Source: Patescibacteria group bacterium
GTDB taxonomy: Bacteria > Patescibacteriota > Minisyncoccia > Minisyncoccales > JAHIOY01
Reading direction: 5' to 3'
Assembly (NCBI GenBank): GCA_018894495.1
Contig: JAHIOY010000100.1
Location: forward strand, 1-21,017
DNA: 21,017 bases
Part shown: piece by piece, positions 1 through 6,631 of the stretch
Numbering within the stretch: the first letter of the stretch is position 1
Layout of the letters: each line of letters opens with the position of its first letter
Translations under genes and position numbers: made by a program
The notes under the pieces: model-generated
What the model saw: the letters and a program-made list of their open reading frames with translations, nothing else
Database searches by the model: none
What the model was told of the DNA's origin: nothing

Positions 1-110
1 AAGTTATGAAATTTAAGTTCAAAAACTTTAAACTTTTAACTATAACTTTTCACTTTTCTTTTCAAGTTTCTCGAAAACTTTCGTTTTCGAGACAATGAAC
101 TTTAAACTTA
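1..110 (+). repeat. 110-bp direct repeat, copy A (upstream of rplR)
   Basis: This segment matches 1217-1326 at 109 of 110 positions; the only difference is G at 8 versus A at 1224. It contains a perfect 10-bp stem (69-78 with 83-92, stem TCTCGAAAAC, loop TTTC). Its 3' end carries an ATG that is in frame with rplR. The left border is cut by the window edge, so the true length may be greater. Confidence 0.95.
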
Positions 111-556
111 TGAAGATTGAGATAAAACATAAGAAAAGATATATGCGGCATAAACGAATAAGAGCCAAAGTATTTGGAACGGCTCGCCGGCTGCGGCTTT
201 TTGTTTTCCGTTCCAATAAACACATATATGCTCAATTAATTGACGACGACCGGGGTTGGACATTGGTCGCAGCAAGCGACCAAGAACTTAAAAAGTTAAA
301 AGTTAAAAGTTCATTGTCTCAAAAACGAAAGTTTTTGAGAAACTTGAAGTTAAAAGTTGGAAAGGAAAAATTAGAAAAAAATCAAAAGCCACCTTCGGGG
401 AAAGTTGCAGTTGCTTACGAAACAGGGAAGTTAATCGCCCAAAAAGCCCTAAAAAATAAAATTGAAAAGGTCGTATTTGACCGAGCCGGTTATAAATACC
501 ACGGAAGAACAAAAGCTTTGGCTGAGGGAGCGAGAGAGGGAGGACTACAATTTTAA
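110..556 (+). CDS. rplR: 50S ribosomal protein L18, with a repeat-derived internal expansion
   Basis: L18 binds 5S rRNA in the central protuberance of the large subunit. The N-terminal part is typical (RHKRIRAKVFGTA, then FVFRSNKHIYAQLIDD at residues 31-46), and so is the C-terminal part (VVFDRAGYKYHGR, then ALAEGAREGGL). Between AAS (about residue 56) and ETGKLIA (about residue 104) there are roughly 30 residues more than L18 normally has. They are lysine-rich and encoded by AAGTTAAA units plus an inverted copy of the hairpin repeat seen upstream of the gene. The reading frame is intact. I chose the ATG at 110 because the in-frame ATG at 95 lies wholly inside the upstream repeat and would add only MNFKL. 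It is followed by rpsE in the normal spc-operon order. The family call is very secure; the start is uncertain. Confidence 0.95.
   Translation: MKIEIKHKKRYMRHKRIRAKVFGTARRLRLFVFRSNKHIYAQLIDDDRGWTLVAASDQELKKLKVKSSLSQKRKFLRNLKLKVGKEKLEKNQKPPSGKVAVAYETGKLIAQKALKNKIEKVVFDRAGYKYHGRTKALAEGAREGGLQF
306..348 (-). repeat. Inverted 43-nt copy of the hairpin repeat inside rplR
   Basis: The reverse complement of 61-103 matches this stretch at 41 of 43 positions. The two differences lie opposite each other in the stem (TCTCAAAAAC at 317-326 with GTTTTTGAGA at 331-340, loop GAAA), so base pairing is kept. AAGTTAAAAGTT units flank it on both sides. It is translated in frame as part of the L18 expansion. Confidence 0.93.
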
Positions 557-707
557 TTTCAAATGACATTGTTTCAAAATTTGAAAAATTTTGAAAAATT
601 CAAAATCCAAATGCCAAATAAATTTCAAAATCCAAAATCCAAAAATTTGACATTTGGGCTTTGGATTTGATTTGACATTTGAGCTTTGACATTTGACATT
701 GTTAGCC
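557..707. repeat. Low-complexity intergenic repeat region between rplR and rpsE
   Basis: The gap is made of short units such as CAAAATCCAAA, TTTGACATTTG and TTTGAAAAATT. The left half (AATCCAAA type) is partly complementary to the right half (TTTGGATT type), so it could fold into a long imperfect hairpin. No promoter or ORF is convincing. It resembles the AATTCC and ACGAAT arrays elsewhere in the window in being spacer-like and variable. Confidence 0.6.
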
Positions 708-1232
708 ATGATTACTCAAAACAATAAACCAAGAGGGGTAAAGACTGAGAAAAAAGGGGAGTTTGAGTCCAAGTTATTGGATTTATCAAGAGTTATTCAC
801 GTTAGGGCGGGAGGAAAAAAGCTGAGATTTAGAGCGGTGATGATAATCGGAAACAAGAGGGGAAAAGTAGGAGTTGGGGTGGCATCTGGCTTAGACGTTG
901 CTCAGGCAGTAGAAAAGGCGACTTATCAGTCAAAGAAAAACATAATTGAAGTTAAAATTGTACACGAAACAATTCCTCATGAGGTTAGAGCAAAATTCGG
1001 CTCGGCCAGGGTCTTGCTTAGGCCCCAAAGGAAAGGAAGGGGCTTGGTTGCTGGCGGAACGGTTAGAGTTATTTGCAATTTGGCTGGAATAAAAAATATT
1101 TCTTCAAAAATCTTAGGAACGACAAGAAATAAATTAAATAACGCAAGGGCAACCATTGCAGCCTTAAAAAAGTTAAAAGTTAAAAGTGCAAAGTCCAAAG
1201 TTGAGTTCAAAACTAAAAGTTATAAAATTTAA
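708..1232 (+). CDS. rpsE: 30S ribosomal protein S5
   Basis: S5 helps form the mRNA entry channel and takes part in decoding accuracy. The N-terminal double-stranded RNA-binding part (LLDLSRVIHVRAGGKKLRF, then GNKRGKVGVG) and the C-terminal domain (GSARVLLRPQRKGRGLVAGG) are typical. I use the ATG at 708; an in-frame TTG at 693 lies in the repetitive spacer. The C-terminal tail after AALKKLK is encoded by AAGTTAAA repeats and runs into the 110-bp repeat, so the last 15 or so residues look repeat-derived. The next gene is rplO with no rpmD between, which fits CPR. Confidence 0.96.
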   Translation: MITQNNKPRGVKTEKKGEFESKLLDLSRVIHVRAGGKKLRFRAVMIIGNKRGKVGVGVASGLDVAQAVEKATYQSKKNIIEVKIVHETIPHEVRAKFGSARVLLRPQRKGRGLVAGGTVRVICNLAGIKNISSKILGTTRNKLNNARATIAALKKLKVKSAKSKVEFKTKSYKI

Positions 1233-1326
1233 GTTCAAAAACTTTAAACTTTTAACTATAACTTTTCACTTTTCTTTTCAAGTTTCTCGAAAACTTTCGT
1301 TTTCGAGACAATGAACTTTAAACTTA
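1217..1326 (+). repeat. 110-bp direct repeat, copy B (between rpsE and rplO)
   Basis: Near-identical to 1-110. It begins inside the 3' end of rpsE, so the last residues and stop of S5 lie in repeat sequence. It ends just before the native ATG of rplO. Like copy A it holds the TCTCGAAAAC hairpin (1285-1308) and an in-frame upstream ATG at 1311. Confidence 0.95.
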
Positions 1327-1328
1327 CT

Positions 1329-1787
1329 ATGCAATTACACCAAATCAGACCAATTCATAAACCAAAAAAATCCAAAAGAATCGGCCGGGGTGGCAAGAAA
1401 GGTCATTATTCCGGACGGGGAATGAAAGGGCAAAAATCAAGAGCCGGAGCCAATTTTAAACCCTTGATTAGGGATTTGTTCAAAAGATATCCAAAATTAA
1501 GGGGATGCGGATTTAAATCAAAGAACAAAGTTCAAAGAGCAAAAATTGTGATTTTGAATTTGGCGACTTTGGAAAAGAACTTTAAGCCCGGAGAAAAAAT
1601 TAATCCTTCTGTCTTGTTTGAAAAGGGACTAATTCGCAGGATAAGAAGGAAAGTGCCTGAGGTAAAAATTTTAGGAAAAGGAGAGACAACTAAAGCTCTG
1701 AGCATTGAGGATTGTTTGGTCTCAAAACAAGCAAAAGAGAAGATTGAGAAAGCCGGAGGCAAAGTGAAGTTAAAAGTTCAAAGTTAA
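1329..1787 (+). CDS. rplO: 50S ribosomal protein L15
   Basis: Large-subunit assembly protein. It has the typical glycine- and basic-rich N-terminus (KKSKRIGRGGKKGHYSGRG, then KGQKSRAG) and a C-terminal globular part with VKILGKGE. It is about 152 residues, near normal. The ATG at 1329 (MQLHQIRP) gives the usual L15 N-terminus; the in-frame ATG at 1311 is inside the upstream repeat. The C-terminus (VKLKVQS) runs into AAGTTAAAAGTTC units, so this boundary also looks repeat-shaped. secY follows, as in the spc operon. Confidence 0.96.
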   Translation: MQLHQIRPIHKPKKSKRIGRGGKKGHYSGRGMKGQKSRAGANFKPLIRDLFKRYPKLRGCGFKSKNKVQRAKIVILNLATLEKNFKPGEKINPSVLFEKGLIRRIRRKVPEVKILGKGETTKALSIEDCLVSKQAKEKIEKAGGKVKLKVQS

Positions 1788-1881
1788 AAGTTCAAAGTTA
1801 CAGTCTCAAAGATAAAAGTCTTAATCATTTTGAATTTTTAACTTTAATTTTGAACTTTTCATTTTTAACTTTTAATTTGAT
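1788..1881. repeat. AAGTTAAA/AACTTTTAA spacer between rplO and secY
   Basis: The left part carries AAAGTTAAAAGTTC units and the right part TTTTTAACTTTTAATTT units, so the spacer is an imperfect inverted arrangement of the AAGTTAAA array found in and around rplR and rpsE. No clear promoter. Confidence 0.6.
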
Positions 1882-3168
1882 ATGTGGTATCAAAAAATCA
1901 TTCAACTTTTTAAATTAAAGGACTTGCGGAGCAAAATTATATTTGTTTTGGCTATTTTTGCCATCTTCCGAATAATGGCGAATATTCCTATTCCGGGCAT
2001 AGACGCTCAGAGTATGAAGAACTTTTTCAACCAATTTCAAATGTTTGGCCTTTTGAATGTTTTTACCGGCGGGGCCTTAGACAATCTTTCTATTGTTATG
2101 CTGGGATTAGGTCCTTATATTACGGCCGTCATTATTTTTCAATTGCTGACAATGATTTTTCCTCAGTTGGAAAAATTGTACAAGGAAGAAGGCGAAGCAG
2201 GTCGCCAAAAATTTAATCAGTATTGCCGAATCGCCACCGTGCCCTTAGCCGTTCTTCAAGGATATGGCATGCTTACTTTGCTTTCTCGGCAAAATGTTAT
2301 CGGCGCATTATCTCCCATTATGCTTTTAACTGCGGTTTTAACCATAACCGCGGCTGCCTTGTTTTTAATGTGGCTCGGAGAATTAATTTCAGAAAAGGGG
2401 ATTGGCAATGGCGTCTCTCTTTTAATTTTTGCCGGCATTGTTTCCGGTTTGCCAAATAATATTCGTCAGATGATTCTACAGGTGCAGACAGGGGGCGCGT
2501 CTCAGATTCCCAATGTCTTGCTCTTTTTTGCCATGGCTTTAATTATTATTATCGGAGTGGTCATAGTTAACGAAGCGAGAAGGAATATTCCTATTTCTTA
2601 TGCTAAAAGAGTCAGGGGTATGAAAATGTACGGCGGCGTTTCAACCTACCTGCCCTTAAACGTTAATCCGGCCGGAGTAATACCAATAATTTTTGCTCTT
2701 TCTATATTGCTCTTTCCTTCAATGCTCGCCAATTTTTTAGGCGGCGCTGGCGGGATTACGGGTACCATTGCCAGAGCGGCCGGCGATTTTTTCCAAGACC
2801 CTTGGGTTTATGGAATTTTATACTTTATGTTGGTTTTTATGTTTACCTATTTTTATACAGCAGTTACTTTTAACCCCAAATCCATTGCCACTAATCTTCA
2901 AAAGATGGGCGGTTTTATTCCTGGCATTAGGCCGGGAGAAAGCACGTCCGTTTTTATTAATTACATTTTGAACCGCGTCTTATTGTTTGGTGCTTTGTTT
3001 TTGGGCACAATTGCCATTATGCCCCAAATTATTGGCGGGGTTACCGGCGTTCAGACCTTTCAATTCTTGATTGGCGGAACCTCTTTGCTAATTTTGGTCT
3101 CGGTGGTCTTGGAAACCTGGCGTCAAATTAATTCCCAATTGGAAATGCATGAATACGAAAAATTCTAG
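1882..3168 (+). CDS. secY: Preprotein translocase subunit SecY
   Basis: Channel subunit of the Sec translocon in the inner membrane, partner of SecE/SecG and SecA. At 428 residues it is normal length. It opens with the typical N-terminal segment (LRSKIIFVLAIFAIFRI), followed by the plug region (IPIPGIDAQSM), the TM2 region with GLGPYITAVIIFQ, the cytoplasmic loop with YAKRVRG, PLNVNPAGVIPIIFA in TM7, and the C-terminal TM10. About ten hydrophobic segments are visible. It lies between rplO and an adk-like gene, the standard spc-operon position. No sign of truncation. Confidence 0.98.
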   Translation: MWYQKIIQLFKLKDLRSKIIFVLAIFAIFRIMANIPIPGIDAQSMKNFFNQFQMFGLLNVFTGGALDNLSIVMLGLGPYITAVIIFQLLTMIFPQLEKLYKEEGEAGRQKFNQYCRIATVPLAVLQGYGMLTLLSRQNVIGALSPIMLLTAVLTITAAALFLMWLGELISEKGIGNGVSLLIFAGIVSGLPNNIRQMILQVQTGGASQIPNVLLFFAMALIIIIGVVIVNEARRNIPISYAKRVRGMKMYGGVSTYLPLNVNPAGVIPIIFALSILLFPSMLANFLGGAGGITGTIARAAGDFFQDPWVYGILYFMLVFMFTYFYTAVTFNPKSIATNLQKMGGFIPGIRPGESTSVFINYILNRVLLFGALFLGTIAIMPQIIGGVTGVQTFQFLIGGTSLLILVSVVLETWRQINSQLEMHEYEKF

Positions 3169-3218
3169 CCACTACGAATTTACGAATTTTTACTAATATA
3201 CGAATAAAAAGATTTAAT
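3169..3218. repeat. ACGAAT-type spacer between secY and the adk-like gene
   Basis: Contains CTACGAATTTACGAATT and ATATACGAATA. The same words recur at 14081-14176, 14804-14882, 16777-16814 and 17211-17243, always between genes. Confidence 0.7.
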
Positions 3219-3926
3219 ATGGAAAAAAATATTAAAAGCCCGAGTGTGATAATTTTATTAGGACCGCCGGGCTCGGGAAAAGGAACTCAGGCCGGACTTA
3301 TTTCTGAGAAGTTGAACCTATATTACCTTGAGACCAGTAAAATTATTGAAGCCAATATAATGAAGGCAAAGCCCGGTGATTTTGTCAAAATTGAAGGGGA
3401 AAAATACCCTCTTTTAAACGAAAAAATATTGTGGAAAACCGGCAAGCTTTGCACTCCGGAAGTAGTTTCCCTTTGGGTAAAAGGTAAAATAATGTCTCTA
3501 TCAAGAGAAGGAAGAGGAGTGGTTTTCGCCGGCTCTCCCCGAACCCTCTTGGAAGGGGAAAAGCTGATTCCTTTCTTAAAGAAAACCTACGGAACAAAAA
3601 ACATTAAAGTATTTCTTCTTGACGTTTCTCCGGAAGAAACCATTTCAAGGAATTCTCAAAGAAGAATTTGCGAACTGATTCGCCACCCGATACTGACCAA
3701 TAAAGAAACAGCAGAGCTCACCAGATGCCCCTTAGACGGTTCAAAATTAATAAGAAGAAAAGGATTAGACGATCCGAAAGTAATTAGAGTTCGGCTAAAA
3801 GAATACAAAGAAAGAACCGAGCCCTTGATTGATTATTTTAAAGAACAGGGACTAAAGGTTAAAAAAATTAATGGAGAAAAGCCGGTAGTAAATGTTTTTG
3901 ACAATATCTTAAAAGCCCTCAAATGA
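3219..3926 (+). CDS. adk: Adenylate kinase-like nucleoside monophosphate kinase, divergent NMP site
   Basis: The P-loop is perfect (GPPGSGKGTQ, residues 15-24). The lid region keeps arginines in SQRRIC (146-151) and LDDPKVIRVRL (183-193), plus YKERTEPLIDYF. The lid could hold a metal through C151, H156, C170 and D173, an atypical set. The NMP-binding side departs from the family: where Adk has TGDxLR there is TSKIIEAN (39-46), so the arginine expected near residue 44 is glutamate, and the DGFPR motif reads AGSPR (104-108). The position between secY and map is the usual adk position, and its stop overlaps the map start (ATGA). It is probably a nucleoside monophosphate kinase; that AMP is the substrate is less sure. 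Confidence 0.8.
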   Translation: MEKNIKSPSVIILLGPPGSGKGTQAGLISEKLNLYYLETSKIIEANIMKAKPGDFVKIEGEKYPLLNEKILWKTGKLCTPEVVSLWVKGKIMSLSREGRGVVFAGSPRTLLEGEKLIPFLKKTYGTKNIKVFLLDVSPEETISRNSQRRICELIRHPILTNKETAELTRCPLDGSKLIRRKGLDDPKVIRVRLKEYKERTEPLIDYFKEQGLKVKKINGEKPVVNVFDNILKALK

Positions 3927-4696
3927 TAACAATTAGGACCCCTGAGGAAATTTTAATTATGGCTGAAGGCGGTCAAATACTGGCTAAAATTATTAAGGAA
4001 TTAGGGAAAGAAGTTAAGCCGGGCATTGCCACCAATGACTTAGACGGGCTGGCTGAAGCCCTGATTTCTTCGTCCTCCGAAGCTTTAGCGAAGGAGGATA
4101 AAATTAAATGTTCCTTTAAGGGTTATCAGAGTTTCCCCAATTGCCTTTGTACCTCTATAAACGAAGAAATTGTTCACAGCATTCCCTCTGTCCGAATCTT
4201 AAAAGAGGGGGATATAATTAAACTTGATTTGGGAATTTTTTACAAGGGCTTTCATTCCGATATGGCAATTACGGTTCCAGTTGGCAAAGTTTCATTTGAA
4301 GCCCAGCGATTGATTCGGGTGACAAAAAAGGCGCTTAAATTGGGAATTAAAAAAGCAAGGACTGGTAATACCTTTGGCGACATTGGAAACACGATTCAGA
4401 GATACGTTGAATCCCAGGGATTTAACATTGTCAGGGATTTGTGCGGCCACGGCATTGGCAGGGAATTACATGAAGACCCCCAAATTTTAAATTATGGGAA
4501 AAGACACTCAGGTCTTGAAATCAAAGAAGGTATGGTTTTTTGTTTAGAGCCAATGGTCACGCTCGGTAGCTGGAAAATAAAAATAGCAAAAGATGGCTGT
4601 GGCTATCAAACCGCGGACTCTTCTTTATCGGCCCACTTTGAACATACAATAGCCATAACAAAAAACGGAGTAAGGGTCTTGACGGAATTAAAATAA
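3923..4696 (+). CDS. map: Methionine aminopeptidase, type I
   Basis: Removes the initiator methionine from nascent proteins. All five metal ligands are visible: D102 (KLDLG), D113 (HSDMAI), H176 (CGHGIGRELHE), E209 (LEPM) and E240 (FEHT), plus the substrate histidine H85 (EEIVHSIP). The start overlaps the stop of the adk-like gene by 4 nt, implying translational coupling. Residues 51-59 (SSEALAKED) are encoded by a palindromic repeat and have no counterpart in standard type I enzymes, where this helix runs almost directly into the SFxGYxxFP segment. The insertion is in frame and away from the metal site. Confidence 0.97.
   Translation: MITIRTPEEILIMAEGGQILAKIIKELGKEVKPGIATNDLDGLAEALISSSSEALAKEDKIKCSFKGYQSFPNCLCTSINEEIVHSIPSVRILKEGDIIKLDLGIFYKGFHSDMAITVPVGKVSFEAQRLIRVTKKALKLGIKKARTGNTFGDIGNTIQRYVESQGFNIVRDLCGHGIGRELHEDPQILNYGKRHSGLEIKEGMVFCLEPMVTLGSWKIKIAKDGCGYQTADSSLSAHFEHTIAITKNGVRVLTELK
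4073..4098 (+). repeat. In-frame palindromic insert in map
   Basis: Stem TCCTCC/GGAGGA, a symmetric GAA/GAA internal loop, then a short inner stem GCT/AGC closed by TT. The same plan with different bases is found in alaS at 8452-8478. It is translated as part of map residues 51-59. Confidence 0.85.
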
Positions 4697-4700
4697 ACAT

Positions 4701-5453
4701 ATGCCTGGAATTTATCTTTCGGTTATTATTCCGGTTTATAATGAAGAAAAGCGTCTTCCCAAAACCTTGGAAGAAATTCAGGACTATTTGAGTCGGCAGA
4801 ATTACCCTTCGCAAGGCTCAGGGCAAGCTAATTATGAAATTATAGTTGTTAATAATGGTTCAAAAGATAGGACGGTAGAAGTTGTTGAAAATTTAGTCCC
4901 GGAAATTGCAAATTTAAAATTGCTCAACAACGAAGAGAACAGAGGTAAGGGTTTTGCCGTAAAACAAGGAATGCTGGAGGCAAGAGGCGATTACCGAATT
5001 TTTACCGACGCTGATAATTCAACTTCCATTGACCAGCTCGCCAAAATACTGCCTTGGTTTGAAAATGGCTATGATGTCGTTATCGGCTCAAGAGACATTA
5101 AGGGAGCGATTTTAGACCCTCCCCAGCCCTGGCAGAGAAGGATGACCGGAGAGGGTTTTAAATTATACCGAAAAATCATTCTCGGTCTTTGGGGAATTCA
5201 GGATACTCAGTGCGGATTTAAGGGTTTTACCAAAAAAGCGGCTGAAAATATTTTTCCCAAATGCAAAATTGAAGGATTTTCTTTTGACCCGGAGGTCTTG
5301 CTTATTGCCCAAAAATTGAACTATAAAACAAAAGAAATACCGGTTTATTGGAAAAACGACCCCGATAGCAAAGTAAAACTTAAAGCGATGATTAAGATGG
5401 CAATTGATTTATTAAAAATAAAATGGAATCTAATTACTAAAAAATATTCTTAG
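4701..5453 (+). CDS. Family 2 glycosyltransferase, dolichyl-phosphate glucosyltransferase (ALG5/DPM)-like
   Basis: A GT-A fold enzyme likely to move a sugar from a nucleotide donor to a lipid phosphate or related acceptor at the inner face of the membrane. The N-terminus is typical (LSVIIPVYNEEKRLPKTLEE), followed by YEIIVVNNGSKDRT (45-58), GKGFAVKQGM, the metal-binding FTDADNST (101-108) and QCGFKGF. There is no strong membrane segment, so it is probably cytosolic or peripheral. It starts 4 nt after map and is followed by a galT-like gene, suggesting sugar-nucleotide metabolism. Residues 35-43 (YPSQGSGQA) seem to be a short repeat-derived insert. The donor and acceptor cannot be read from sequence. 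Confidence 0.88.
   Translation: MPGIYLSVIIPVYNEEKRLPKTLEEIQDYLSRQNYPSQGSGQANYEIIVVNNGSKDRTVEVVENLVPEIANLKLLNNEENRGKGFAVKQGMLEARGDYRIFTDADNSTSIDQLAKILPWFENGYDVVIGSRDIKGAILDPPQPWQRRMTGEGFKLYRKIILGLWGIQDTQCGFKGFTKKAAENIFPKCKIEGFSFDPEVLLIAQKLNYKTKEIPVYWKNDPDSKVKLKAMIKMAIDLLKIKWNLITKKYS
4805..4828 (+). repeat. Probable short in-frame repeat insert in the glycosyltransferase gene
   Basis: Nested complementarity CCCT/AGGG and CCTT/AAGG around CGC. It resembles the CCTTCGACAAGCTCAGG-type repeats I know from environmental genomes. It encodes glycine/serine/glutamine-rich residues just before the conserved YEIIVV strand. Only one copy lies in this window, so support is limited. Confidence 0.45.
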
Positions 5454-5489
5454 TAACACATTTTCTCACGATCGTGAGAAAATGTGTTA
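5454..5489. repeat. 36-bp perfect palindrome between the glycosyltransferase and galT
   Basis: Arms of 16 nt (beginning TAACACATTTTCTCAC) are exact reverse complements around a self-complementary GATC centre. It begins immediately after the glycosyltransferase stop and ends 11 nt before the galT ATG. A short T run (5496-5500) follows after a gap, so it might act as a terminator or attenuator, but it is not a textbook one. It could equally be a protein-binding site or an inserted palindrome. Confidence 0.9.
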
Positions 5490-5500
5490 TCAAGATTTTT

Positions 5501-6565
5501 ATGGAGAAAAAAATTAAAACAATAAAATTTCCTTCCGAATTGCGGCTTGATTTAATCAGCAAGGACTGGGTAGTCATTGCCACCGGCCGAGGTAAAAAGC
5601 CGGAGATGTTTAAAAGCGAGAAAAGAGAAGAAATAAAAATTTCCAAGAAGGACTGCCCCTTTTGCGGCATTGAAAAGGAGGAGAAACCAATCTTGATTTA
5701 TTTTAGCGGCAAAAAGGTTTCAGTTCTAAATAAGTGGACAACGATTGTTATTCCCAATAAATATCCGGCTTTTTTACCGTCAGGCAAATTGAAAAAGAAA
5801 GTTGAAGATAGTTTATACCAAACGCTCAACGCGGTTGGTTTTTGCGAGTTGGTGGTAACCAGAGACCATCAAAAGCACTTTCCTCAATTGGAAATTTCAA
5901 AAGTCAAAGAAGTCCTTGACGCCTACCAGGAAAGGTATTTGGATTTAATGAAAAAACCCAATGTCAAGTATATTTCAATTTTTCATAATCAAGGATTGGA
6001 AGCCGGCGCTTCCCAGCCTCATCCCCATTCCCAAATCATCACCACGCCTTTAATAGACGTTGATTTAAAAAAAGCCCTTTCAAATTCCAAAAAATATTAT
6101 AAAAAAAACAAAAAATGCCTTTATTGCCAGATGAACGAATGGGAAGCAAAACACAAAGAAAGAATCATTTTTGAGAATAGCAAATTCTTGGCTTTATGCC
6201 CTTTTGCCTCAAAGTCAGCTTTTGAAATTATTATTTCTCCCAAAGCCCATCTGCCTTATTTTGAAAAAATTACCGAAGAAGAGAAATGGCAACTTGCCGA
6301 AGCTCTTCAGGTTGCTTTAAACAAACTTTACAAGGGACTCTCTGACCCGGCTTATAATTTTTATTTACATACGGCTCCCTGCCCGCCAAAATTTTCCGAA
6401 ACAAAATTTAGGCGGACGAGCGACGGACAGGGCTATCCATATTATCATTGGCATTGGACCATTCTGCCTAAAACCTCTACCTGGGCCGGTTTTGAAATCG
6501 GCACCCGAATGGAAATTTCCACTATCGCGCCTGAAAAAGCCGCCGAATACTTGCGAAAACAATAA
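5501..6565 (+). CDS. galT: Galactose-1-phosphate uridylyltransferase-like (HIT superfamily)
   Basis: Transfers UMP between UDP-glucose and a hexose-1-phosphate, or a related nucleotidyl transfer. Zinc ligands CPFC (52-55) are present. The active-site motif reads QPHPHSQ (172-178), with H176 the expected covalent nucleophile and H174 a likely zinc ligand. A second CLYC pair and the C-terminal YYHWHWTILP are typical of the C-terminal HIT half. About 354 residues is normal. I use the ATG at 5501 because the upstream in-frame GTG at 5474 is inside a perfect palindrome. The segment FRRTSDGQGY before YYHWHW is encoded by GC-rich sequence and may be a small repeat insert. Relatives can act on other sugars, so the substrate is open. 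Confidence 0.88.
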   Translation: MEKKIKTIKFPSELRLDLISKDWVVIATGRGKKPEMFKSEKREEIKISKKDCPFCGIEKEEKPILIYFSGKKVSVLNKWTTIVIPNKYPAFLPSGKLKKKVEDSLYQTLNAVGFCELVVTRDHQKHFPQLEISKVKEVLDAYQERYLDLMKKPNVKYISIFHNQGLEAGASQPHPHSQIITTPLIDVDLKKALSNSKKYYKKNKKCLYCQMNEWEAKHKERIIFENSKFLALCPFASKSAFEIIISPKAHLPYFEKITEEEKWQLAEALQVALNKLYKGLSDPAYNFYLHTAPCPPKFSETKFRRTSDGQGYPYYHWHWTILPKTSTWAGFEIGTRMEISTIAPEKAAEYLRKQ

Positions 6566-6579
6566 AAATTTGCTAAAAT
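6551..6579 (+). promoter_or_regulatory. Candidate promoter for the REP-associated transposase
   Basis: TTGCGA (6551-6556), a 17-nt spacer, then TAAAAT (6574-6579). The start of transcription would fall just before the GTTGAGGT hairpin at 6588-6606, placing that hairpin at the 5' end of the message. The -35 box overlaps the end of galT. This is a reading by eye. Confidence 0.4.
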
Positions 6580-6581
6580 TA

Positions 6582-6612
6582 AGGAACGTTGAGGTTAGAC
6601 CTCAACCGATTC
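6582..6612 (+). repeat. REP-like hairpin, left flank of the transposase
   Basis: Perfect stem GTTGAGGT/ACCTCAAC with loop TAG at 6588-6606, with GGAAC before and CGATTCC after. The whole block is an inverted match to 7399-7431, where the loop reads CTA. Confidence 0.93.
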
Positions 6613-6631
6613 CCTAATACTTATTATTTAT

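Noticed and set aside
303..569. Antisense open frame opposite rplR
   Set aside because: It is low-complexity, phenylalanine-rich, and simply the complement of the L18 gene and its repeat.
708..1328. A missed rpmD (L30) between rpsE and rplO
   Set aside because: The gap is only the 110-bp repeat with no open frame of suitable size; absence fits CPR.
5474..5500. GTG start for galT giving nine extra residues
   Set aside because: It lies inside a perfect palindrome, and the ATG at 5501 gives a normal N-terminus.
5454..5500. Standard Rho-independent terminator after the glycosyltransferase gene
   Set aside because: The stem is AT-rich and the T run is separated from it by several bases, so I list it only as a palindrome.
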